A stretch of 58,683 bases of DNA from Candidatus Palauibacter rhopaloidicola (GCA_026914155.1 JAPPGH010000023.1:1-58683); one strand, 5' to 3'; positions 1 to 8,969 are shown, counted from the first letter of the stretch. Notes: generated from the letters alone by a model not told the origin. Numbers and translations are program-made.

Positions 1-126
1 CGAAGGCCGGGGAGTTTGAGTTCGCCGAAGGCCGGAACCGACTCAATACGCGTGGGACCGGGTCCACGGACGCCCGGCCCGCGCAAGCAGCACCACGAAA
101 GTACTTGAGGATCAACCAGCGACCCA

Positions 127-1878
127 TCAGTCCGAGGGCCTGGTACGGGTTCGGGGCCGGGTGTGTGCTTGCGCACGCTCGGCCTCCGACCTCTTCGGGT
201 CGCTCGCGGCCAGCATCCGTCCCCGATGGGTGTCGAGCGCCGTTTCGACGCGGCGGCTGACACGCTCACCCGACCGGTCGGCTACGGACTTAGTCCGCAT
301 CGCCGCGCAAGGCCAAGGGCGTCGTCGTCCCAGATGTCCAATGCTCTTCCTGCAAAGGCTCGCTGGCCCAGGAGCGACCTCCCCGGAGGATGGCATGGCG
401 TGTCCATGCCAATCCTCCCCCTGGCACGCCAAGTACCAATGGCGGGGGGTCGCTTCGGCCACGCCAGCAAGCTCCCGCGCGTCACCGTCGCGTCCGTATC
501 GACGTTCGAACACGCTCGGGAGTCCCGCTAATTGACCCCGGTCTTCCCGCTTTTGCGACCCTCTGCGACCAAGCGTGGTCCAATGGCAGGAGTGGCAGAT
601 CGTGCAGCCCTGATTAGACTTACGTGATCTCCTGCCGTGATTCAAGCCTCTGGCGATCCGCCGGTGCAGCATGTTCATCCTGGGCATCAGCCCGTGGAAG
701 CCTGCGGCGGCGGACAGCGCCCGGTCGCGGATTTCCCAGTAGCCGAAGTCGCCGGGGGTGACGCACACCACGCGCGCGTCGTCTAGGAAAGGCGGGATCG
801 CGCCCTCGAGCGGGACGGTGCCGTCGCCGGTGTCGCGGCGGTCGCCCTCGATCTCGGAGTCCCACTCGTTACGTCGTTCCGCGCCCCGAAGGTCGAAGCG
901 CGGGAAGCCGTTCTCGTCGCGCGCCACCCTGAGCCCCACGCGGGTTCTGGAGTCGACGCCCGCGATGGCGAGCCAGCCATCGCCGGCATCGGGCAGCTCC
1001 AATCCCGAAATGCGCTCGCGGTGCGCCCGTGCCTCGTCGAGCATCTTCCGGAAGAGTTCCGCCCCGGTTACGTCCCAGTCCCTGACCTGATGTTCGATGG
1101 TCTGAACCACGTTGGGTTGCCACGCTTCCGGCCGGAAGAAGTTGGGCGGCGGCCGCCCGGCGGAAGGCGTCGAGTTCACCGCCATGCCGCCGTGCGACGC
1201 GATCGACCCCGCCGACTCCGGCAGCAGGTGATAGAGGGCGGGCGTCATGCGGGCCATGCGCCGCTCCCGGGCCTTGCCGGAGTCGTCTCCGAATTCGCTG
1301 GTCCCGGTGGCGACCTTGAGGATGGCCTCGTACGAGCCACGGAACGGGGTCCCCAGCGTCACGACCTTGTCGACGAGGGAGCTCCCGCCGGTGGGGCTCC
1401 CGATGCGTCCGGCGAAGAGACTCTCGACGTACCCCGCGATGATCAGCCCGCCCATCGAATGGCCGATCAGGGACACGGTCGGGTTGGCGCGATACGCCTC
1501 GTCGTCCCGGTAGTGCTTCATCAGCAGTGTTCTGTCGATGACCTCGCGCACGAACGCGGCCAGCCGCTCCTCGGTCCAGTGCAGCGGCATGCGCCAGTCG
1601 TAACCGAAGGGGAATACCGGCACGGGCCCCGGCTGGTCCTCGGAGAGCCCGTCGCGCAGCTCCTCGACCAGGTCCTCGTAGATGAGCGGGAATGGACCGC
1701 GGGGCATGACCCGGGCCGGCTCGCGCAGCTCGTAGCGCTGGTCCTCAGGGTGCAGCGTGACCCGGTCGTAGCGGCGCTTGAGCATGGTCGTCCACACGGC
1801 CTCGGGCGGCAGCTCGTACTCGTCGTGGAGGTCCGAAGCGGTGATCCCGGGGATGACGATGACGGGGGAGATGGGCAT
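127..1878 (-). CDS. LCAT/PGAP1-like alpha/beta hydrolase (lipase/acyltransferase family), 3' end altered
   Basis: Likely a lipase or acyltransferase of the lecithin:cholesterol acyltransferase-like alpha/beta-hydrolase group; substrate unknown. The protein opens with a hydrophobic strand (SPVIVIPGITAS, oxyanion-type loop). The nucleophile elbow GHSMGG lies near residue 145, LGTPFRGS follows, and a GTVPLEG segment downstream is typical before the catalytic His region. I start at the ATG at 1878 because this strand begins immediately; upstream codons in frame look non-coding. The hydrolase-like part ends around 640. The in-frame stop is only at 127, so the last ~170 residues are translated from low-complexity, Arg-rich sequence that resembles an IS110-element end (see 521-623). 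The native C-terminus was probably lost. No signal peptide is visible. Family call is fairly sure, exact function is not. Confidence 0.7.
   Translation of the reverse strand: MPISPVIVIPGITASDLHDEYELPPEAVWTTMLKRRYDRVTLHPEDQRYELREPARVMPRGPFPLIYEDLVEELRDGLSEDQPGPVPVFPFGYDWRMPLHWTEERLAAFVREVIDRTLLMKHYRDDEAYRANPTVSLIGHSMGGLIIAGYVESLFAGRIGSPTGGSSLVDKVVTLGTPFRGSYEAILKVATGTSEFGDDSGKARERRMARMTPALYHLLPESAGSIASHGGMAVNSTPSAGRPPPNFFRPEAWQPNVVQTIEHQVRDWDVTGAELFRKMLDEARAHRERISGLELPDAGDGWLAIAGVDSRTRVGLRVARDENGFPRFDLRGAERRNEWDSEIEGDRRDTGDGTVPLEGAIPPFLDDARVVCVTPGDFGYWEIRDRALSAAAGFHGLMPRMNMLHRRIARGLNHGRRSRKSNQGCTICHSCHWTTLGRRGSQKREDRGQLAGLPSVFERRYGRDGDARELAGVAEATPRHWYLACQGEDWHGHAMPSSGEVAPGPASLCRKSIGHLGRRRPWPCAAMRTKSVADRSGERVSRRVETALDTHRGRMLAASDPKRSEAERAQAHTRPRTRTRPSD
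521..623 (-). mobile_element. IS110-like element end, remnant (non-coding)
   Basis: Read on the minus strand from 623, this shares TAAGTCTAATCAGG, then CTGCA and GATCTGCC, with 44787-44892, and remains alignable by eye for about 100 nt up to a common [A/G]GCGGGA block. The second copy sits directly in front of IS110-type transposase coding sequence, so both are probably the non-coding end of the same element family. No transposase coding is recognisable at this copy. It replaces the natural 3' end of the hydrolase gene. Nothing else is recognised in the rest of 1-520. Confidence 0.5.
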
Positions 1879-2044
1879 GGGGCGGGAAACTGTCCGATGT
1901 TGTCGTAGTGGCGTCTGATTCTGACGTTGCGAGCCGACGGGCGCAGCCGTCACCTTGCCTTGAATGACGTACCGACGGCTGGGCACACGGACCTGCGGAT
2001 CGCGACCATAAATGACCCTGTTTCCGGCGTTACGCCAGCCTGTC

Positions 2045-2845
2045 TCACGTCGGGGCCGCCTCCGTCGCGACTCCCGAGACGCTTCCGGCCCATTCCCGGA
2101 ACCGGCGCTTGAGCAGCTTCGGGTCACGAGCCGCCTCGGCGAGCGTACAGTCGGCAAGCTGCCGGCCATATCGCTCCAGCGTGCGCCTGCCGATCCCCGC
2201 CTGCCTGGCGAGAGCGTCCCACTTGACCTGGCGACGCTGTCGAAACGCCCAGAGGAGCACGGCCCAGTTCAGCAGCACCTTGGGACCACACCTGAGGGGG
2301 ACTCCCTCCCGCCAGTAGCGGCGGAACGAGTCGGGCGAGATCCCCAGGCTGGATGCCAGCCCGGTGACCGACGTCTCGGGCCGGGCGGGAAGGCGATGGC
2401 CGGAGAGGTTGCAGATGCGCCGGATGGCCTCGGCAACGGACCGGTGCGGCGAACTCGCGGCGAGCAGACGTCGACCCAGCAGCCGGAGCGGATCGTCATG
2501 CCAGGGCGCGATCTCCGTGATTACGTCGACCAGCCGGTCGTCCGTTTCCTCCGCCCACACCACGTGAATCCGCTCGGACTCGATCGCGCGGAGCCGCTGA
2601 AGACGGCCGATCGACAGCGGCGTGATCACGATGCACGAAGGGGCGAGGAGTCCCCCGCGAGACACCTTGCGGAGCCACTGCACATCTGTGGCGGAGCATC
2701 TGCGCAGACCGATGATCCCGACGTCCGCGTTGGCGAGGAGCAGGCCAAACTCACGACGGGACATCGTGGATTCCAGCGGGACATCCGCGAGCAGGCGCTC
2801 GACCGTCTCCCGAAGGGCGCGCGTCTCGTGATACAGCGGGATCAT
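2045..2845 (-). CDS. AraC-type HTH regulator with a degenerate receiver-like N-terminal half
   Basis: Transcription factor of 266 aa. Residues ~150-260 form a two-helix-turn-helix AraC-like region (LASSLGISPDSFRRYWREG, then LARQAGIGRRTLERYGRQL). The first ~115 residues alternate hydrophobic strands and helices like a response-regulator fold (VGIIGLR, CIVITPL, HVVWAEE), but I see no convincing phospho-acceptor Asp. It may therefore act as a pseudo-receiver; that is inference. Start at ATG 2845; the frame stays open 18 codons further without support. It is divergent from the sensor kinase at 2998, and the shared 150-bp spacer carries direct repeats at 2958-2976. It may regulate, or be co-regulated with, that kinase. 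Confidence 0.7.
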   Translation of the reverse strand: MIPLYHETRALRETVERLLADVPLESTMSRREFGLLLANADVGIIGLRRCSATDVQWLRKVSRGGLLAPSCIVITPLSIGRLQRLRAIESERIHVVWAEETDDRLVDVITEIAPWHDDPLRLLGRRLLAASSPHRSVAEAIRRICNLSGHRLPARPETSVTGLASSLGISPDSFRRYWREGVPLRCGPKVLLNWAVLLWAFRQRRQVKWDALARQAGIGRRTLERYGRQLADCTLAEAARDPKLLKRRFREWAGSVSGVATEAAPT

Positions 2846-2957
2846 GGGGCGCCTTCGAGGATCGGAAAAACACAAGGCCACATCAGTTTCACTGTGCAAT
2901 GGGCCTATTCACAATATAACGACCTGGGGTGTGAACCTGTTGTGACGAATCAGCTAT

Positions 2958-2976
2958 ATATTGTGGCGATATCGTG
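2958..2976 (+). promoter_or_regulatory. 11-bp-period direct repeat (OmpR/PhoB-box-like) upstream of sensor kinase 1
   Basis: ATATTGTG at 2958-2965 is repeated as ATATCGTG at 2969-2976, exactly 11 bp apart. OmpR/PhoB-family winged-helix regulators bind head-to-tail repeats with this period. The downstream gene encodes such a domain, and its paralogue at 8946 has a related repeat. Inferred operator for autoregulation. Confidence 0.45.
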
Positions 2977-2997
2977 TATTCTGCCGGGGAAGCAACG

Positions 2998-5331
2998 TTG
3001 AACGGCATCGACGAACTCAGGCGCCGCAACGAGGCGCTTCAGGAGCGCATCTCCAGGCTGACGGCGGCGATTCTGCGCGTCAGCGCAAGCCTGGACCTCG
3101 ATACCGTTCTGCAGGAGATCGTCGACAGCGCCCGCGCCCTGACCAGCGCCCGGTACGGGTTCATCATGACCATGGACGACCGGGGACGACTCCAGGAGCT
3201 GGTTGCCTCCGGTCTTTCGAAGGAGGAACTCCAGCGGGTGTTGACCTGGCCCGAGGGGCAGCAGCTTTACGAACACCTGCGCGGCCTCTCCAAGCCGCTG
3301 AGAGTGGCGGACCTGCCCCGCTACCTCGAGTCACTGGGCCTGACCCCGACCACCTGGCATTCCAGGACCTTGCAGGCGACCCCGATGTACCACCGTGGCC
3401 TGCACGTCGGCAGCTTCTTCCTCGACAACAAGGAGGGAGGCCAGGAATTCACCGACGCGGACGAAGAAACCCTGGTGCTGTTCGCGTCACAGGCGGCGGT
3501 GGCCATTGCCAACGCCCGCGCCTATCGGGACGAACACCTGGCCCGGGCCCGTCTGGAGGTGCTGATCGATACTTCACCGGTGGGCGTTGCGGTCCTGGAC
3601 GCCCGCACGGCCGAGTTCACGGTGTTCAACCGGGAGGCGAGGGTGCTCGGCGAGCGCCTCGGCCCTTCGCTTACGGACTTGCTCGACGGGATGACGTGCC
3701 GGTTCAGTGACGGGCGTGTGATCGTCCTGGGCGAATTCCCCCTGGCCGAGCAACTCGGCGGGGCCGAGCGGATACGCGCCGAAGAGGTCGAGTTCGTGGT
3801 ACCCGACGGCCGGAGCGTCAAGGTGTTGATCAACTCCAGCCCGGTCTGCGGCAAGGACGGCGAAGTCGAGTCGGTGATTGTCACCGCACAGGATCTGGCG
3901 CCGCTGGAGAAGCTGGAGCGGTCGCGGACCGAGTTCCTCAGCCTGGTCAGCCACGAACTGCGCGCACCTCTCACCTCCATCAAGGGCGCGAGCACGACCC
4001 TGCTCACGGCGTCGCCCGAGCTGGACCCGGCCGAACAGCGCGAATTCGCCCGCATCATCGACGAGCAGGCCGATCTCATGCGCGGCCTCATCGGCGATCT
4101 TCTGGACACAGGGCGCATCGATTCCGGCACGCTGTCGATCAAACCGGAGCCCTCCCGGTTGGGAGCTCTGGTCGACCGCGCGCGGAATACCTTCGTGAGC
4201 GGTGGCCGCCGCCACGCGATCCTTATCGACTTGCCGCCCGACCTGCCCCCGGTCATGGCCGATCGCCGGCGCCTCGTCCAGGTGCTGAACAACCTGCTCA
4301 CCAACGCCGCCCGACACTCGCCGGAGTCGACCCCCATCCGGGTCGAGGCGGTGCGCGACGGCGTGCACGTCGCGATCTCGGTGTCCGACGAGGGCCGGGG
4401 CTTGGCGCCGGAGCGGCTGCCGTACCTGTTCAGCAAGCACGCCCGTAGCGACGGGGACGGCACGGCGGTGCGCCAGGGGCTGGGCCTCGCCATCTGCAAG
4501 GGGTTGGTGGAGGCGCATGGAGGGCGCATTCGAGCCGAGAGCGCCGGCGTGGGCCGGGGCGCGTGCTTCACCTTCACCGTGCCCCTTGCTGAGGAGATAC
4601 CGTCCGACGGCGGTCGCGGGGCTGCCGCGGGCGAGGGCCGGGAAGAGCGCGAGAGCACCCGCATTCTCGTCATCGACGACGACCCCCGGACGCTGCGGTT
4701 CGTTCGCGATGCCCTCTCGCGGGCCGGCTTCGCGCCGGTCGTGACGGGTGACCCGCTGAACCTGCCACGCCTGATCCGGACCGAGAGGCCCGCACTCGTG
4801 CTGCTCGACCTGATGCTTCCCGGCGGCGACGGGATCGAGCTGATGGAGCAGCTCCCCGAGCTCTCCGAGCTGCCGGTCATCTTCATCTCCGGCTACGACA
4901 GGGATGAGACCATGGCGCGGGCGCTCGAGGCCGGGGCCGCCGACTACATCGTCAAGCCCTTCTCGCCCACGGAACTCGTCGCGAGGGTCCGGGCCGCGCT
5001 GCGCGGGCGCGCCGAGGCCGATCCCTTCGTCTCGGGCGAACTCCGCATCCGCTCCGACCGGCGCGAGGTGACCCTGGCCGGGCGCGAAGTCGAGCTCACC
5101 GCCACCGAGTACGAGCTGCTGCGCGTGCTCTCGCTTAACGCAGGCCGCGTCGTGACCACGGACACCCTGCTGCGCCGGATCTGGAATCGCGGCCGCGGGG
5201 GTGATTCCGAGCCGGTGCGCACCTTCGTGAAGAAGCTCCGGCGCAAGCTCGGCGACGACGCGGCAAGGCCCGTGTACATCTTTACCGAGCGGGGGGTTGG
5301 GTACCGCATGGCGGAGGATGGGGAGGGGTGA
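2998..5331 (+). CDS. All-in-one two-component protein: GAF-PAS-HisKA-HATPase-receiver-winged helix
   Basis: Single 777-aa cytoplasmic polypeptide holding a whole two-component pathway. In order: GAF (about 15-170), a PAS-like segment (185-300), HisKA with phospho-acceptor H319 in SHELR, HATPase with N box (NNLLTNAARHS) and G boxes (DEGRGL, GLGLAICKG), a receiver (about 556-670, phospho-acceptor D604 in LLDLMLPG, KPFSP Lys) and an OmpR/KdpE-type winged helix (about 680-775, FTERGVGYRM). No transmembrane segment, so it should sense an intracellular signal. TTG at 2998 is preferred: GGGGAAG lies 5 nt upstream and the paralogue also begins TTG-AAC. A GTG at 2974 would lie inside the putative operator. 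Paralogue at 6637-8946. Confidence 0.9.
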   Translation: MNGIDELRRRNEALQERISRLTAAILRVSASLDLDTVLQEIVDSARALTSARYGFIMTMDDRGRLQELVASGLSKEELQRVLTWPEGQQLYEHLRGLSKPLRVADLPRYLESLGLTPTTWHSRTLQATPMYHRGLHVGSFFLDNKEGGQEFTDADEETLVLFASQAAVAIANARAYRDEHLARARLEVLIDTSPVGVAVLDARTAEFTVFNREARVLGERLGPSLTDLLDGMTCRFSDGRVIVLGEFPLAEQLGGAERIRAEEVEFVVPDGRSVKVLINSSPVCGKDGEVESVIVTAQDLAPLEKLERSRTEFLSLVSHELRAPLTSIKGASTTLLTASPELDPAEQREFARIIDEQADLMRGLIGDLLDTGRIDSGTLSIKPEPSRLGALVDRARNTFVSGGRRHAILIDLPPDLPPVMADRRRLVQVLNNLLTNAARHSPESTPIRVEAVRDGVHVAISVSDEGRGLAPERLPYLFSKHARSDGDGTAVRQGLGLAICKGLVEAHGGRIRAESAGVGRGACFTFTVPLAEEIPSDGGRGAAAGEGREERESTRILVIDDDPRTLRFVRDALSRAGFAPVVTGDPLNLPRLIRTERPALVLLDLMLPGGDGIELMEQLPELSELPVIFISGYDRDETMARALEAGAADYIVKPFSPTELVARVRAALRGRAEADPFVSGELRIRSDRREVTLAGREVELTATEYELLRVLSLNAGRVVTTDTLLRRIWNRGRGGDSEPVRTFVKKLRRKLGDDAARPVYIFTERGVGYRMAEDGEG

Positions 5332-5512
5332 GGAGGAGGGCGAGGCGTATGGCGCGGCCGAGGGCTGGCCACCGCTTCCAACTTGCCGGAGGGCCCGCGA
5401 CGCCGGTCTGGTGGGATGAGCGGAGGTGATGGTGGTGGCATCGCTGGTCCACAAGCAGCTGTTGGCCGCACGGCACCGCGGCATCCGTGCTCGCTGGCCA
5501 GCCCTGTTCCGC

Positions 5513-5530
5513 TGCGCACCTTCGTGAAGA
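5513..5530 (+). repeat. Short duplicate of the sensor-kinase winged-helix coding end
   Basis: TGCGCACCTTCGTGAAGA is identical to 5216-5233, and the flanking bases remain similar (translation VRTFVKxxRR). It lies in the 220-bp stretch between two convergent genes. Probably a scar of a partial duplication or deleted paralogue; the rest of 5332-5553 shows nothing recognisable. Confidence 0.4.
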
Positions 5531-5553
5531 CGCGCCGTCGCAGCTCGCTACGC

Positions 5554-6351
5554 CTATGAATCGAATTCGCACAGAATCGGAAGGTGGTCGCTCAGTCTCG
5601 GCGTCCGGTGGAATACATCCTCCTGACGCGGCACTCGCGCCTCTCTCAGCCGCCTGAGCATCGGCGCGTTCACGTAGCAGTAATCGAGCTGATGTGCCAC
5701 GCTCCTGTTTGTGTGCTGAAACGTAGGTATCGGACCGTGATGAACGTGACTCAGGCAATCGGTCAGGCCCAGGGAACTCAGACGTTCGACGACCTCCCGG
5801 TTGCCTCTGTCCTTCCGTTCGTCGAAGAGCACAGAACTGTTGAAGTCACCGCCGACAATCCAGTTGGTATCGTCGGAGATACTCGCAGCGCGGAGCAGCG
5901 CCCATAGGATCTCCGTGAACCAAAGCTCGGGATTGTTCGTGAGCTGGATGCCGGAAACATTCACGCCGGCCCACTGGGTTCGGGGAATGCAGAATGCCGG
6001 CGAGTGACCCGAGATGACCCGGAATCGCTCTCCGCTCGCAAGAACGACCTCACATCCGACGATCCATCCGTAGCGTTCCTGGTGGATCCGGTTGACCCAC
6101 TCGAACTCCGATTCCAGGTATGGCGTCGCATCGATCAGCCCTTTCGAGAGAACTGCCGACGAAAACGGAGCGTTGTGGCCTCCAAAGTACCGCGGCCGTA
6201 TCAGATGACACTGGTAGCCGTTCAGAATCCACCCCGGAACGCCAGTAACTTCCTGAAGCAACACGATGTCCGCGTCCTCGCGTTGCACCATCTCCCACAC
6301 CTCACGGCGCGCTTCGCCCGCCTTGTTGACGTTCCACGTCAGCACCTTCAT
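5554..6351 (-). CDS. Endonuclease/exonuclease/phosphatase (EEP) family protein
   Basis: Metal-dependent phosphodiesterase fold (DNase I/ExoIII/sphingomyelinase superfamily), 265 aa. Visible signatures: MKVLTWNVN at the N-terminus, IVLLQEV (metal-binding Glu), SGHSPA, GGDFNSS (catalytic Asp/Asn) and the C-terminal SDHLPI His. No signal peptide, so probably cytoplasmic; substrate unknown (nucleic acid or phospholipid). ATG at 6351 has GGGGAG eight bases upstream. Codon use is less GC-rich than its neighbours, hinting at later acquisition. It is convergent with sensor kinase 1. Confidence 0.85.
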   Translation of the reverse strand: MKVLTWNVNKAGEARREVWEMVQREDADIVLLQEVTGVPGWILNGYQCHLIRPRYFGGHNAPFSSAVLSKGLIDATPYLESEFEWVNRIHQERYGWIVGCEVVLASGERFRVISGHSPAFCIPRTQWAGVNVSGIQLTNNPELWFTEILWALLRAASISDDTNWIVGGDFNSSVLFDERKDRGNREVVERLSSLGLTDCLSHVHHGPIPTFQHTNRSVAHQLDYCYVNAPMLRRLREARVPRQEDVFHRTPRLSDHLPILCEFDS

Positions 6352-6636
6352 CGTCGTTCTCCCCTGACAATCTGAGGCCACGGAGGCCGTCCAGCTGCCT
6401 GCCTCCGCGCTGGCCCTACCAAGCGATTCATAACCATTCCAGTCCGGCCGCCCATCGGTCGGAACACTAAAGAGCCATCCTCATCACAGGCGGCCGCCGC
6501 CGCTCCACGTCCAGCACCAGAAGCGGACGGTTGAGCGCCGCGCCGTCTCCCATCGCCGAGGCTCCGCATTGGGAGAGTCAGGTGAGGAAGCTTCACCGCG
6601 CTGGCCGCCACCCAGATCCCCATCGTGCGAGCGTTT
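6352..6636. other. Intergenic stretch with no recognisable gene
   Basis: About 285 bp between the stop of sensor kinase 2 and the start of the EEP gene, both on the minus strand. A short minus-strand open frame reading LNRPLLVLDVERRRPP looks like the tail of a lost gene. No tRNA or convincing terminator was seen. Confidence 0.4.
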
Positions 6637-8946
6637 CTAAAGAGATCCTGCCGGCATGCGGTAGCCGACGCCGCGCTCCGTGAAGATGTACTTCGGCTTC
6701 TTCGCCTGGTCGCCGAGCTTGCGGCGGAGCTTCTTCACGGCGGTGCGCACCGGCTGCGCGCCGCTCGCCGTGTGCGCTCCCCAGACCTGGCGAAGGAGGG
6801 AGTCGTAGGTCGTCACCCCACCCGCGTCGAGCGAGAGTGCGCGCAGCAGCCCGTACTCGGTGGCGGTGAGGCGCACGGGCCGGTCGGCCACGGTCACACG
6901 GCGCTTCTGGTAGTCGATGGCGAGGTCGCCAAGCCGGAAGGGCTCGCGTCCGGGTCCGGTCTGCTTGCGTAGCGCCAGCTTGACCCGCGCCACGAGTTCG
7001 GCCGGCGAGAACGGCTTGACGATGTAGTCGGCGGCGCCGGCCTCGAGCGCCTTCGCAACGGTGTCGCCGCGGCCGTAGGCGGAGATGAAGATCACGGGCA
7101 GGCCGGCGAGCGCCGGAAGCGTTTCCATCAGCGTGATGCCGTCGGTGCCCGGCAGCACGAGGTCCAGCAGAACCAGCCGAGGCCTCCTGGCATCGACCAG
7201 GCGGGGCACCTCGCCCGGCTCAGCGGTGACGACCGGGGCGTAGCCCGCCGCAGCGAGCGCGCCGCGCACCTGGCGCAGCGAATTGGGATCGTCGTCCACC
7301 ACGAGGATGGGTGTCTGCTCCCGCTCCCGCCGCGCCGGCCGAGAGCCGCTCCCCGAGGCGCCGGGCTCCGCTTCCGCCACCGGCAGCGTGAACGCCACGC
7401 GCGTGCCCCGGCCCGGCCCGGCGCTCTCAGCCCGGATGCGTCCGCCGTGCGCCTCCACTAGTCCCTTGCAGATGACTAGTCCAAGGCCGGACCCTCGGCC
7501 CCCGGGATCGGTGCCCGTGTGCCGGCTGAACAGGTGGGGGAGCGCGTCCGGCGCCACACCCTCACCCTCGTCGGCAACCGAGACCGCGACATGCGCGCCG
7601 TCGCACGCCGCGGCCACCCGGATGGGCGAGATCTCCGGCGAGTGCCGCGCGGCGTTGGCGAGGAGGTTGTCGAGCACTTGGACGACGCGCCGCGCGTCCG
7701 CCACCACCCGGGGAAGATCGGGCGGCAGGTCGACGACGACGGCGTGGCTCCCGCCCCCGCCCGCGAACGCCGTGCGCGCCCGCTCCACCAAGGCGCCGAC
7801 CTCCTCCGGCGCAGTGTCCACCGGCAGCGTGCCCGCGCCGATGCGCCCAGCGTCCATCAGATCGGCGATCAGCCCGTCCATGCGGTCGGCCTGCTCTTCG
7901 ACGATGTGCAGGAACTGGCGCAGCTCCGCCCGATCGGGGTCGCGCGTATTCGCGAGCGCCGTCGCCGCCGAGCCCTTGATGGCGGCCAATGGTCCCCGGA
8001 GTTCATGGCTCACCAGCCCCAGGAACTCCGCCCGGGAGCGCTCCAGCGCCTCGAACGGGGCCAGGTCCTGGAGGGTCACCACCACCGTCTCGACCGCGCC
8101 CGCCGCGGATCGGATCGGCGTCGCGTCGAGCAGCGTCCGGACGCTCCGCCCGTCGGGCATCGAGATTTCGACCTCCTCGGCCCGCACCCGCTCGGCGCTG
8201 CTGAGATCGGCGAGCGTAACCTCGCGCCCGTCGCCGCGCAGGCAGGTCACCGCCTCCGCAAGCTGTTCGATGGAGTGGCCCGGCATGTGCAGCCCGGCGA
8301 CGATGCGCTTCGCCTCGCGGTTGAGGGACAGCGGCGCGCCAGTCGCGACATCGAACACCACGACGCCGATGGGCGAGGTTTCGACCAGCGCCTCGAGGTA
8401 GGCCCGGGCGCGCTGCTCGTCGCGGTGCGCGCGGGCGTGCGCGATGGCCGCCGCCGCCTGCTGCGCGAACAGCATCAGCACCTCCTCGTCCCGGTCCGTG
8501 AAGCCTCCCTCCTTTTCCCCGAGAAAGAAGCCGCCCACGGGCGTGTTCCGGTGACGCATCGGTGTGCCCACCAAGGCCCGGCAGGGGACCGGGATCGGCG
8601 AGCAGCCGTGCGCGCGGGCGTAGTCCGCCAAGTCCGGCAGCCTTCGCGGCACCGCGAGGCCACGCAGCTGTTCGAACAGCCGCGGCCCGTCGGGCCACGC
8701 GGCCAGCGTTCCGTGTTCCTCCGGCGTGAGGCCCGAGGTGACGAAGTCGAGAGGGCTGTCCGGAACGGCCAGAGCGTAGACGGCGCCGTAGCGGGCGCCG
8801 GTGAGCGCGCGGGCGCCATCGACGGCCTCGCGCAGCACGGTGTCGAGGTCGAGGCTCGCGCCGATGCGCAGGATCGCTGAGATCACGGCGGAATCGCGCT
8901 CAACCGGGTCGTCGGCCTCCGGCCCCGGTTTGTAGGAATCGTTCAA
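6637..8946 (-). CDS. All-in-one two-component protein, paralogue 2 (GAF-PAS-HisKA-HATPase-receiver-winged helix)
   Basis: 769 aa, collinear with the protein at 2998. GAF covers about residues 10-165, then a PAS-like region. HisKA carries the phospho-acceptor His in SHELRGPL, HATPase has NNLLANAARHS-like and DEGEGVAP boxes. The receiver holds LLDLVLPG (acceptor Asp) and KPFSP, and the winged helix ends FTERGVGYRM. TTG at 8946 follows GGGCGGAAG and matches the TTG-AAC start of the paralogue; a TTG at 8964 is the alternative. No membrane segments. The upstream region carries CACGATAA twice with an 11-bp period (8970-8988). Similarity and proximity suggest tandem duplication, now interrupted by the EEP gene. 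Confidence 0.9.
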   Translation of the reverse strand: MNDSYKPGPEADDPVERDSAVISAILRIGASLDLDTVLREAVDGARALTGARYGAVYALAVPDSPLDFVTSGLTPEEHGTLAAWPDGPRLFEQLRGLAVPRRLPDLADYARAHGCSPIPVPCRALVGTPMRHRNTPVGGFFLGEKEGGFTDRDEEVLMLFAQQAAAAIAHARAHRDEQRARAYLEALVETSPIGVVVFDVATGAPLSLNREAKRIVAGLHMPGHSIEQLAEAVTCLRGDGREVTLADLSSAERVRAEEVEISMPDGRSVRTLLDATPIRSAAGAVETVVVTLQDLAPFEALERSRAEFLGLVSHELRGPLAAIKGSAATALANTRDPDRAELRQFLHIVEEQADRMDGLIADLMDAGRIGAGTLPVDTAPEEVGALVERARTAFAGGGGSHAVVVDLPPDLPRVVADARRVVQVLDNLLANAARHSPEISPIRVAAACDGAHVAVSVADEGEGVAPDALPHLFSRHTGTDPGGRGSGLGLVICKGLVEAHGGRIRAESAGPGRGTRVAFTLPVAEAEPGASGSGSRPARREREQTPILVVDDDPNSLRQVRGALAAAGYAPVVTAEPGEVPRLVDARRPRLVLLDLVLPGTDGITLMETLPALAGLPVIFISAYGRGDTVAKALEAGAADYIVKPFSPAELVARVKLALRKQTGPGREPFRLGDLAIDYQKRRVTVADRPVRLTATEYGLLRALSLDAGGVTTYDSLLRQVWGAHTASGAQPVRTAVKKLRRKLGDQAKKPKYIFTERGVGYRMPAGSL

Positions 8947-8969
8947 CGGTCTTCCGCCCTTCAAATGGT

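Noticed and set aside
1..40. Direct repeat CGAAGGCCGG at the window start as a CRISPR-like or att repeat
   Set aside because: Only two short copies without regular spacing. No CRISPR array was seen anywhere in the window.
2961..2982. Sigma-54 or sigma-70 promoter in the shared ATTGTGGCGA motif
   Set aside because: The spacing between candidate elements (about 10 bp to TATTCT) fits neither GG-N10-GC nor a 16-18 bp spacer.
2974..2997. GTG start for sensor kinase 1
   Set aside because: It falls inside the repeated operator-like sequence; TTG at 2998 has a better ribosome binding site and matches the paralogue.
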